Part shown: positions 1 through 4,942 of the stretch, piece after piece | How the letters are laid out: the number at the start of each line of letters is the position of its first letter | How positions within the stretch are numbered: position 1 is the stretch's first letter | DNA from: an uncultured Myxococcales bacterium | Lineage (GTDB): Bacteria > Myxococcota_A > Bradymonadia > Bradymonadales > Bradymonadaceae | Length of the DNA: 5,171 nucleotides | Reading direction: 5' to 3' | Assembly (NCBI GenBank): GCA_913058025.1 | Contig: CAJXPN010000401.1 | Span: 1 to 5,171, forward strand | The notes under the pieces: model-generated | Told to the model about the DNA's origin: nothing | Database searches by the model: none | The model's input: the letters and a program-made list of their open reading frames with translations, nothing else | Program-made: the position numbers and the translations under genes

Positions 1-26
1 GGCTCGGAGATGTGTATAAGAGACAG
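1..26 (+). other. Nextera read-2 transposase adapter remnant (artefact)
   Basis: The first 26 bases match the 3' part of the Nextera read-2 adapter: GGCTCGG followed by the 19-base Tn5 mosaic end that finishes in AAGAGACAG. This is library DNA and not part of the organism. Its translations give the familiar spurious peptides MCIRDS and MYKRQ. Genomic sequence starts at base 27. Confidence 0.97.
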
Positions 27-305
27 CTCGGGGACGAGTCGCGCGCGGCGGACGCCTTCGAAGGGTCGGGCCGAGAGGGCTCGCGCTGGGAGGGCTGGAG
101 GGACGCCGCGCTCGTGTCGCTGGCGAACGGTGACTCCGCGCGCGCGTTCGGGGCGATCCGCAAGGGCAGGAGGATCCACGAGGAGCCCGCGCTCTGGGAC
201 GCGCTGGCGAGCGCGAGCGGGAAGAAGCGCGCGAAGTGGTCCACGCGCGCGAAGAGACTCGCCGATGAGCTCGGCGAGTGCATGAAGGTCGAAGAGAAGA
301 AGTGA
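27..305 (+). CDS. C-terminal fragment of a TPR-like repeat protein (5' truncated)
   Basis: This open frame enters from the adapter junction and ends at TGA 303-305, leaving 92 residues; the real N-terminus lies outside the insert. The fragment is helical and contains at least one TPR-like repeat: WRDAALVSLANGDSARAFGA followed by IRKGRRIHEEPALWDALA. The small/large residue spacing and the closing proline-alanine-leucine-tryptophan turn are typical of tetratricopeptide repeats. The preceding LGDESRAADAFEGSG looks like the end of an earlier repeat. The tail is lysine/glutamate-rich and ends KVEEKK. TPR arrays usually mediate protein-protein contacts, and no catalytic domain is visible, so no function can be assigned. 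The frame has the high GC3 of the neighbouring genes, which supports real coding. It is convergent with regulator 1, with 22 bases between the stop codons. Confidence 0.72.
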   Translation, partial: LGDESRAADAFEGSGREGSRWEGWRDAALVSLANGDSARAFGAIRKGRRIHEEPALWDALASASGKKRAKWSTRAKRLADELGECMKVEEKK

Positions 306-327
306 GGCCCTGATCGGGCAAGCGACC

Positions 328-1311
328 TCAGGCGCTCAGGTACTCGACCTGGACCCAGTTCGAGAGGAGCTGGAGGTCGTTGAAGTACATGACGTCGTCG
401 AGCCCGCCGGGGGCGCCGCCGCCGCCGAGGACGATGCGCGCGTCGGGGCCGAGGAGGCCGCGGAGCTCGGAGACTTGCCCTGCGACCGTGGCGGTGTTGG
501 CGGCGGCAGAGACGCTCAGGAGCGCGGCGTCGGCGCCTGACTGACGCATCGCGTCGGCGATGGTGCGAAGCGGCGTGTCGATGCCGAGGAAGACGACCTG
601 GCAGCCGAGCATCGCGACGACCACGGAGACCATGTGGAGGCCGATGGCGTGGTACTCGCCCGGGAGCGTGGTGCAGACCACGCGGGGGCCGCGGGCGCGC
701 TCACTCAAGGGGCGCCACTGCTCGGAGAGGAACTTGCGGAGCTGGTTCGACGCGAACTGCTCATGGAGGACGGCGATGCGGCCTTCGAACCAGGCCTGAC
801 CGATCTCGCGAAGGAACGGTGAGAGGAGCTGGTTGAGGAAAGGCATCGCGCCGACGCGGTACCAGGTGCTCTCGAGCGACGTGCGCATGAGGTCGGCGTC
901 CAGACGCATGGTCGCGTCCATCCAGCTCTCGACGATCTGGGCGGCGATGGCCGGGGCGACCTGGAGTCCGGGGTCGTAGGCGTCCGAGTCCACGTGGACA
1001 GGGGACTGCGTCGTGATCACGTCGGCCATCTCGGCCGCGCGGGAGACATCGAGCAGGACCTTGAGCGTCTCGATCGACTCACCGACGACGTTGACGGGGC
1101 GGTTGCCCTGGTCGATCGCAGCGCTTATGAGGCGCAGGTGAGGGATGACGGAGCTGCTGTAGCGGCGGTGCCCGGAGGCGGCGCGCTGGGGCTTGGGGAA
1201 GCCGTAGCGGCGCTCCCACGTGCGCAACGTCTCAACAGGTATCTCGGTGGCCTTGGAGACCGCGCCGATGCTCAGCGTCGCCCCTCCCTTTTCCGAATGT
1301 GTACCCATCAT
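328..1311 (-). CDS. MerR-family regulator with cobalamin-binding domain (CarH/LitR-like), regulator 1
   Basis: This encodes a predicted 327-aa transcriptional regulator of the CarH/LitR type; known members are B12-based light sensors that repress in the dark. Residues about 13-65 form the MerR winged helix (LSIGAVSKATEIPVETLRTW, then ERRYGFP and GHRRY). Residues about 115-200 match the helical bundle that caps adenosylcobalamin. Residues about 209-327 form the Rossmann B12 domain. The cobalamin signature is visible with standard spacing: E219-Y-H221-A-I-G224, 41 residues, S266-V-S268, 27 residues, then GG. H221 would be the lower axial ligand. The capping motif W-x9-EH appears as W174...H183-E184-Q185, so the final His is Gln. 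ATG 1311 is chosen although its Shine-Dalgarno is weak (GGTTGG); a TTG at 1317 and an ATG at 1308 are alternatives. The gene lies 105 bases downstream of the sigma factor in the same direction, so co-transcription is possible. Confidence 0.9.
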   Translation of the reverse strand: MMGTHSEKGGATLSIGAVSKATEIPVETLRTWERRYGFPKPQRAASGHRRYSSSVIPHLRLISAAIDQGNRPVNVVGESIETLKVLLDVSRAAEMADVITTQSPVHVDSDAYDPGLQVAPAIAAQIVESWMDATMRLDADLMRTSLESTWYRVGAMPFLNQLLSPFLREIGQAWFEGRIAVLHEQFASNQLRKFLSEQWRPLSERARGPRVVCTTLPGEYHAIGLHMVSVVVAMLGCQVVFLGIDTPLRTIADAMRQSGADAALLSVSAAANTATVAGQVSELRGLLGPDARIVLGGGGAPGGLDDVMYFNDLQLLSNWVQVEYLSA

Positions 1312-1416
1312 TACCAACCGAATCGTTCGAGGAATCCTCTGAGAGAGTGGCCGCGCTGCTCGCGCAAACCTTCGACGGACAGGATGCGAGCGACGGACCG
1401 AGCGGTGCGTGCGGTG

Positions 1417-1989
1417 TCAAGCAGAAGGCTGCTCGTAGGCGTCACCGATGCGGCCACGGAGGCCGACGCGGAGGCGGTGGAGGCGAGTCTTGACGGCCGG
1501 GACGGTGAGGTCGAGACGCTTGGCGATCTCCTCCTTGTCCGCGCCGCCGAGCTCCATCTCGAGGTAGAGGGCGCGGTTGGTGTCACTGACCTGTGAGAGG
1601 TAGTCGTCGACCTCCTCGAGCAGGCGCTTGCAGATGAGCGCCTGGTCGGGACGATCGTTGAGGTCGTCGGCGTCGTCGCGGGAGTGCATGTCCTTGAGCA
1701 TCTCGTCCTCCATGGGGATCGGGACGCGCTTGTACTTGCGGACCTTCATCTTCGCCGCGTTGACCGCGATTCGGTACATCCACGACCACAGCGCGCTGTC
1801 CTCGCGGAACAGGTCGATCTTGCGGTGGACCGTCCAGAAGACGTCCTGGACGACCTCTTCGGCGTCCCACTCGTCCCGGACGACCCGACGCACGACGGCG
1901 AACACGCGGTCACGGTACTCGGAGTACAGGAAGAAGAGGGCGTCCGGGTCACGCTCACGAAGGCGACTGATCAGTTCAAGTTCGTTCAT
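1417..1989 (-). CDS. ECF-type RNA polymerase sigma factor (sigma-70 family)
   Basis: The 190-aa product has the two domains of an extracytoplasmic-function sigma factor. Region 2 spans about residues 17-84; its DAEEVVQDVFW and ALWSWMYRIAVNAAK stretches correspond to the core-binding and -10-recognition helices. Region 4 spans about residues 118-178; its helix-turn-helix EEIAKRLDLTVPAVKTRLHR recognises the -35 element. The linker (about 88-117) is acidic. There is no extra C-terminal domain. ATG 1989 is chosen over an upstream in-frame ATG at 2031 because AGGAGA at 1998-2003 sits nine bases before it, and the 14 extra residues are not conserved-looking. Such factors normally have an anti-sigma gene next door, but none is visible; a MerR-B12 regulator follows instead. 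Its upstream region carries a dense set of operator-like repeats and a plausible housekeeping promoter, suggesting transcriptional control by the flanking regulators. Confidence 0.93.
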   Translation of the reverse strand: MNELELISRLRERDPDALFFLYSEYRDRVFAVVRRVVRDEWDAEEVVQDVFWTVHRKIDLFREDSALWSWMYRIAVNAAKMKVRKYKRVPIPMEDEMLKDMHSRDDADDLNDRPDQALICKRLLEEVDDYLSQVSDTNRALYLEMELGGADKEEIAKRLDLTVPAVKTRLHRLRVGLRGRIGDAYEQPSA

Positions 1990-1997
1990 GGGTTCGT

Positions 1998-2003
1998 TCT
2001 CCT
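1998..2003 (-). promoter_or_regulatory. Ribosome binding site deciding the sigma factor start
   Basis: On the minus strand AGGAGA is followed nine bases later by the ATG at 1989. This selects residue 15 of the longest frame as the start. A TGTCCA motif (+ strand 2003-2008) shares its edge base, so a protein bound there could also affect translation initiation. Confidence 0.75.
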
Positions 2004-2039
2004 GTCCATCGAGCCTGTTCAAAACATCCAACGAGGATC

Positions 2040-2068
2040 AATATGAACAGGAACACCCCCGACGTCAA
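2040..2068 (-). promoter_or_regulatory. Predicted sigma-70-type promoter of the ECF sigma gene
   Basis: The minus strand reads TTGACG (2068-2063), a 17-base spacer, then CATATT (2045-2040). This matches the -35 and -10 consensus at five and four of six positions. It would start transcription near 2033 and give a leader of about 44 nt. A TGTTCA motif (minus strand 2049-2044) overlaps the spacer end and the first two bases of the -10. Two more copies (2016, 2003) lie in the leader, as expected for repression by a bound regulator. Confidence 0.5.
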
Positions 2069-2081
2069 CCCATCGCGACGC

Positions 2082-2118
2082 AAAAACCCGTGCAAAATCG
2101 CCAAAAACCCGTTCAAAA
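2082..2118. repeat. 16-bp imperfect direct repeat with 21-bp period
   Basis: AAAAACCCGTGCAAAA (2082-2097) and AAAAACCCGTTCAAAA (2103-2118) differ at one base and are spaced 21 bp apart, two helical turns. They lie just upstream of the predicted -35 of the sigma gene. The second copy contains a GTTCAA motif. The phasing puts both copies on the same face of the DNA, as in tandem operator sites or a curved upstream element. Confidence 0.7.
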
Positions 2119-2317
2119 ACAAAAAAGACAACAAAACCATTATCTTAAAAACCACTCACTTTACCCAGGAATCGACACAACCTGTACAGACCTGCGCTCC
2201 AATTCGGTTCAAACAGGATCGAACAGCCGTTCAAAAGGGGTATTCAACGGACAGATGGACAACAAAACCTGGTCAAATATGTGTTCAACACCCTCACAAA
2301 GGCCGCACGAACACAAT

Positions 2318-2347
2318 TGAACAGGTTGACCTGTCCAGACCTGTCCA
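2318..2347. promoter_or_regulatory. Inverted repeat plus tandem half-site, operator-like
   Basis: TGAACAGGT and ACCTGTCCA (2318-2337) form an inverted repeat with 8 of 9 paired positions and a 2-base centre. The right arm is repeated directly: GACCTGTCCA occurs twice in tandem at 2328-2337 and 2338-2347. This gives three half-sites at about one-turn spacing. It is the most ordered cluster in the region and a strong candidate for the highest-affinity binding site. Confidence 0.6.
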
Positions 2348-2388
2348 CCCACATGTTCGAAGGAGCGGCTCGAGGGAGCCCGCGGAGT

Positions 2389-3321
2389 TCAGCGCGTGTG
2401 CCTGGTGAAGAGCATCGGCGCCCACCGGGTGATCTCGCCCAGGTGCTCGAAGCGCAGGACGCCCTCGAGATCGTGGGCGTTGGAGCCGCCGGTGGTCAGC
2501 TCACACGTGGGAGAGAGCTCACGGCTCAGGTCCAGGAGGACGTCGTGGTAGAGGCCCTTGGCGTCGGCGTGCACGTAGAGGCCCGACAGCGTGTCGCCGA
2601 GGTCGAGCGCGGACTCCCGGAGGTCGCGCGGGGACGTGCCCGCGGACAGAGTGATCACCCTGCACCCACACAGCGCCATGAGCACGGCCGCCGCGTAGGC
2701 GCCCACGCTCGGGCGTTGATCCAGGGCGAGCGCGCACAACACGGTCGGCCCCGACGAGCGGCAGGCGAGCTCGCGCAGGGGGCCCGCGAGGAAGCCGCGC
2801 ATGCGAAGCTCGAGGAAGTCGGCGTGCCGGCGTGGCAGCGCGTTCAGGCGCACGCGCTCGTCGAGCTCGAACTCGAGCCTGGTCGTGTACGTCTCGAGGA
2901 AGCCGCGCACGCCGTGGGTGTACCAGGCGCGCTCGAAGCTGCGCTCGAGCGCAGACATGTTGAACGCCCTGGCGTACTCGATCCACAGCCCCACGAGCTC
3001 GATCGGCTCGGGAGGCGCGTCTCGGTCGGCGGCGCCCACACGCTCGAGCAGCGCGAGCGCGTCCTGCACGACGCTCGCGACCTCGGCCTCGCTCATCTGC
3101 AAGACCGCGCCTGGCCTGTAGCCCATGTCGATGGCGCGCACGGCCTGGCGCAGGCGGTCGACCGTCCCCTCCGAGTACATGCGGTGCCCGCCCTCGGAGC
3201 GCTCGGGCGAGGGGAAGCCGTAGCGGCGCTCCCAAGTACGCAGAGTCTCGGGTGGCACGCCCGTCAACGCGGACACCCCGCCGATCGTCATCATCTCGGT
3301 TCTGTCGAAGCGTTCCGACAC
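2389..3321 (-). CDS. MerR-family regulator with degenerate B12 domain (CarA/CarH-like paralogue), regulator 2
   Basis: The 310-aa product has the same layout as regulator 1: MerR winged helix (about residues 11-62, TLRTWERRYGFP and GGHRMY), helical bundle (about 105-190) and Rossmann domain (about 192-310, with GG at 278-279). The cobalamin-binding residues are gone. Aligned on G207, the ExHxxG glutamate and histidine are Q202 and P204, the SxL serine is Y249, and W-x9-EH reads V157...A167-D168. It probably binds DNA as a dimer or oligomer through the same fold without canonical B12 ligation; binding of another ligand or of a partner protein is possible. The start is GTG 3321, chosen because AAGGAGG (3335-3329) precedes it by seven bases. 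The longer ATG at 3354 and internal ATGs at 3294 and 3291 have no such site. The gene is divergent from the GST and lies upstream of the sigma factor control region. Confidence 0.88.
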   Translation of the reverse strand: MSERFDRTEMMTIGGVSALTGVPPETLRTWERRYGFPSPERSEGGHRMYSEGTVDRLRQAVRAIDMGYRPGAVLQMSEAEVASVVQDALALLERVGAADRDAPPEPIELVGLWIEYARAFNMSALERSFERAWYTHGVRGFLETYTTRLEFELDERVRLNALPRRHADFLELRMRGFLAGPLRELACRSSGPTVLCALALDQRPSVGAYAAAVLMALCGCRVITLSAGTSPRDLRESALDLGDTLSGLYVHADAKGLYHDVLLDLSRELSPTCELTTGGSNAHDLEGVLRFEHLGEITRWAPMLFTRHTR

Positions 3322-3328
3322 TCGCCGA

Positions 3329-3335
3329 CCTCCTT
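3329..3335 (-). promoter_or_regulatory. Strong ribosome binding site for regulator 2 (GTG start)
   Basis: AAGGAGG on the minus strand, seven bases before GTG 3321-3319, is a near-perfect Shine-Dalgarno. It decides a non-ATG start within a longer open frame. Confidence 0.85.
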
Positions 3336-3360
3336 CACAAGCTGCGCTGCTCACACCACG

Positions 3361-3388
3361 ATCCTAGCATCCATGCGCGAGACGGCAA
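3361..3388 (-). promoter_or_regulatory. Possible promoter of regulator 2
   Basis: The minus strand has TTGCCG (3388-3383), a 16-base spacer and TAGGAT (3366-3361), each matching the sigma-70 consensus at four of six positions. Transcription would begin near 3354 and give a leader of about 33 nt before the GTG start. Such matches are not rare, so this is a suggestion only. Confidence 0.35.
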
Positions 3389-3475
3389 ACGCATCACCGG
3401 CCGCCCAGGTGAACGGTCTGTTGAGCGAGAGGATCGTTGGGGAAACCCGAGAACGCGACGACATTGTGTGCCTGG

Positions 3476-3491
3476 GTCACTCACGGGTGAC
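3476..3491. promoter_or_regulatory. Short inverted repeat upstream of the GST gene
   Basis: GTCAC (3476-3480) and GTGAC (3487-3491) form a perfect 5-bp inverted repeat around six bases, about 20 bases before the GST ribosome binding site. It could be an operator or chance. No convincing -35/-10 pair for the GST was found in 3355-3510. Confidence 0.25.
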
Positions 3492-3510
3492 GCGCACGGT
3501 ATTACGACAC

Positions 3511-3516
3511 GAGAGG
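3511..3516 (+). promoter_or_regulatory. Ribosome binding site of the GST gene
   Basis: GAGAGG lies six bases before ATG 3523 (seven from the end of its AGAG core). This fixes the start inside a frame that stays open far upstream, where it is only antisense to regulator 2. Confidence 0.7.
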
Positions 3517-3522
3517 GCTGGT

Positions 3523-4494
3523 ATGGGCGGACTATTGAGAGACGGCGAGTGGATCACCAAGGAGAAGTGGGAGCAGAGCTCGGACGGTCACTTCAAGCGA
3601 CAGGAGAGCGTCTTCAGAGACCGCACCTCCGTGGAGGCCGACGCGCGCTTCGAGCCGGGTAAGGGTCGCTACCACCTCTACGTCTCGCTCGCGTGCCCAT
3701 GGGCACACAGGACGCTCATCGTGCGCGCGCTCAAGGGCCTCGAGGAGTCCATCTCGGTCAGCGTCGTCGAGCCCTTCATGGGCTCGGGCGGCTGGACCTT
3801 CGACGCCGACGCCGACGACGCGTCCACCCAGGACCACCTGTTCGGCTTCGACGCGCTGCACAAGGTCTACACAAAGGCCGACGCCACGTTCTCGGGTCGA
3901 GTCACCGTCCCCATCCTGTGGGACCGCGAGACCCAGACCATCGTCAACAACGAGTCCAGCGAGATCATCCGCATGCTCGATGAGACCTTCGGCGCGCTCG
4001 CCACACGCGACGCGATCCTCTACCCCGAGCACCTGCGCGACGCGATCGACGCGGCCACCGCCGACATCTACGAGCCCATCAACAACGGCGTCTACCGCTG
4101 CGGCTTCGCGTCCAAGGTCTCGGCCTACGAGGAGTCCTTCGACAACCTCTTCGCGGCGCTAGACCGTTGGGACAGCTACCTCGCCGACCACAGGTACATG
4201 GTAGGGGATCAGCTCACGCTCGCCGACGTCTGCATGTTCACCACGCTCGTTCGCTTCGACCCCGTCTACTACGTCCACTTCAAGACGAACCGCCAGCTCA
4301 TCTCCCAGTACGAGCACCTCTCGGGCTACCTGCGCGACATCTACCAGACGCCGGGCATCGCCGAGACCGTGAACATGCACCACATCAAGCAGCACTATTA
4401 CCGATCCCACACCCAGCTCAATCCGAAGGGGTTCGTCCCGAAGGGCCCGGTCCTCGACCTCGACTCGCCCCACGGGCGAGGCGCGCTCAGCTGA
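3523..4494 (+). CDS. yqjG: Glutathionyl-hydroquinone reductase (Xi-class glutathione S-transferase)
   Basis: The 323-aa protein, the usual length for the YqjG/ECM4/PcpF family, reduces glutathionyl-hydroquinones with glutathione in the cytoplasm. The N-terminal thioredoxin-like domain carries the family block RYHLYVSLACPWAHRTLIVR, with catalytic Cys58 in CPWAH. The glutathione site shows V129-P130 (cis-proline) and NNESSEIIRML (E144, S145). The helical C-terminal domain has GVYRCGFA (about 189-196), the LTLADVCMFTTLVRFDPVYY stretch (231-250), HFKTN, and the closing HIKQHYYRSHTQLNP plus PHGRG signature. The start is set by the ribosome binding site at 3511-3516 and by the onset of family-like sequence (GEWITKEKW). 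The gene stands alone on the + strand, divergent from regulator 2, and its 3' end overlaps the convergent membrane-protein gene by 8 bp. Quinone/hydroquinone maintenance fits a redox-stress context. Family assignment is secure; the natural substrate is unknown. Confidence 0.95.
   Translation: MGGLLRDGEWITKEKWEQSSDGHFKRQESVFRDRTSVEADARFEPGKGRYHLYVSLACPWAHRTLIVRALKGLEESISVSVVEPFMGSGGWTFDADADDASTQDHLFGFDALHKVYTKADATFSGRVTVPILWDRETQTIVNNESSEIIRMLDETFGALATRDAILYPEHLRDAIDAATADIYEPINNGVYRCGFASKVSAYEESFDNLFAALDRWDSYLADHRYMVGDQLTLADVCMFTTLVRFDPVYYVHFKTNRQLISQYEHLSGYLRDIYQTPGIAETVNMHHIKQHYYRSHTQLNPKGFVPKGPVLDLDSPHGRGALS
4464..4480. terminator. Perfect 7-bp hairpin between convergent gene ends
   Basis: CTCGCCC and GGGCGAG enclose the three-base loop CAC. 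The hairpin lies inside the last codons of the GST and begins seven bases past the stop of the convergent membrane-protein gene. It could stabilise or end the minus-strand transcript. No T-run follows on either strand, so it is not a classical intrinsic terminator. Confidence 0.35.
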
Positions 4495-4942
4495 CCCCGG
4501 GCGCGCCCTGACCGAGCGCGCGCGTGAGCGCCCACGCCATGAGCGCTCCGCGCGCGCTCCACGCGAGCGTGCGCAGCCAGTTCGTCGACACGAGCGAGGC
4601 GTGCGCCTTCTCGTCGAACCCCGACGCGAGCGCGTCGTGCATCGGCACCGAGAAGATCGCCGTGGTCCCCCACGCCACGGCCACCAGCGCCATCCCCACC
4701 CACATCGGCCCCGCGCCCACTCCTCGCGGCGGCGCGGCGATGAGCACCAGCGCGGTCATGAGCTCGACGAGCATCGCCGGCCCCACGATCAGCGTGATCA
4801 GCTTCACGTGCTCGGAGTGGTACGCCACGAACTCCCCCTCCCCCACCGCCGCGAACAGCGGGTAGTGGACGAGCTGGACCATCCAGATCACGCCGACCAT
4901 CACCCCGGTCGCGAGGACGTTCGCAACGAGCGCGGCGGTCAC
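4487..4942 (-). CDS. Small four-helix membrane protein, uncharacterised (DUF1772-like at best)
   Basis: The 151-aa product has four hydrophobic segments at about residues 3-25, 47-70, 79-98 and 122-141, so it is an inner-membrane protein without a cleavable signal. Between the helices are polar motifs that look conserved: WMVQLVHYPLF (20-30), YHSEH (41-45), VPMHDAL (99-105) and NWLRTLAWSAR (121-131). Five histidines (26, 42, 45, 102, 114) near membrane edges could bind a metal or haem; this is inference. The size and pattern recall DUF1772-like small membrane proteins, but I cannot confirm the family. The start is GTG 4942, which overlaps the TGA of the upstream FAD oxidoreductase in GTGA, a classic sign of translational coupling. 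The two proteins are therefore likely made together. The 3' end overlaps the convergent GST by 8 bp. Confidence 0.82.
   Translation of the reverse strand: MTAALVANVLATGVMVGVIWMVQLVHYPLFAAVGEGEFVAYHSEHVKLITLIVGPAMLVELMTALVLIAAPPRGVGAGPMWVGMALVAVAWGTTAIFSVPMHDALASGFDEKAHASLVSTNWLRTLAWSARGALMAWALTRALGQGAPGVS

Larger units (their letters stand above)
1990..2388. promoter_or_regulatory. 399-base non-coding control region with TGTNCA/GTTCAA motif array
   Basis: This gap between regulator 2 and the sigma gene has clearly lower GC than its flanks and is A/C-rich on the + strand from about 2041 to 2180. Six-base TGTNCA motifs in either orientation start at 2003, 2016, 2044, 2183, 2256, 2282, 2318, 2332 and 2342. 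Nine hits compare with fewer than one expected in random sequence of this length. GTTCAA/TTGAAC occurs at 2017, 2111, 2207, 2229, 2283 and 2317, often as an extension of the same motif. Many copies are preceded by CC (CCTGTNCA). As I recall, the known Thermus CarH operator is built of 11-bp repeats containing a TnTACA-like core, and TGTACA at 2183 fits that exactly. I infer a binding array for the flanking MerR-B12 proteins. Confidence 0.65.

Noticed and set aside
1..26. Tn5 mosaic ends at both window edges as a natural transposon
   Set aside because: They are joined to Nextera primer sequence rather than to Tn5/IS50 genes, so they come from library preparation.
307..319. Small GCCC...GGGC hairpin between the convergent TPR and regulator 1 genes
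   Set aside because: The stem is only four base pairs with no T-run, so it is too weak to call a terminator.
1329..1339. GAGGA-A-TCCTC palindrome just upstream of regulator 1
   Set aside because: It is an 11-bp perfect inverted repeat at a suggestive place, but it occurs once, does not match the TGTNCA motif and could be chance.
994..1596. A 200-codon + strand frame opposite regulator 1 and the sigma gene
   Set aside because: It spans two well-supported minus-strand genes and the gap between them and has no recognisable motif; it is a high-GC shadow.
1684..2046. A 120-codon + strand frame opposite the sigma gene
   Set aside because: It is antisense to the conserved sigma regions; its Val/Asp/Leu/His-rich composition is typical of the complement of GC-rich coding DNA.
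2082..2347. Possible CRISPR array in the repeat-rich gap
   Set aside because: The repeats are short (6-16 bp), irregularly spaced and in both orientations, with no uniform spacers and no cas genes.
2043..2408. A 121-codon + strand frame in the control region, with GAGG six bases before its ATG
   Set aside because: Its product is a low-complexity basic sequence (NKKDNKT, PFKNKK) produced by the A/C-rich repeats. Codon use is unlike the neighbours, it spans the repeat array and it runs antisense into the end of regulator 2. A translated peptide cannot be fully excluded without ribosome profiling.
2281..3522. The GST frame stays open for 414 codons upstream of the GST start
   Set aside because: It runs antisense to regulator 2, is rich in Arg/Ala/Gly/His as expected of a GC-rich shadow frame, and the GST has its own ribosome site and family-like N-terminus at 3523.
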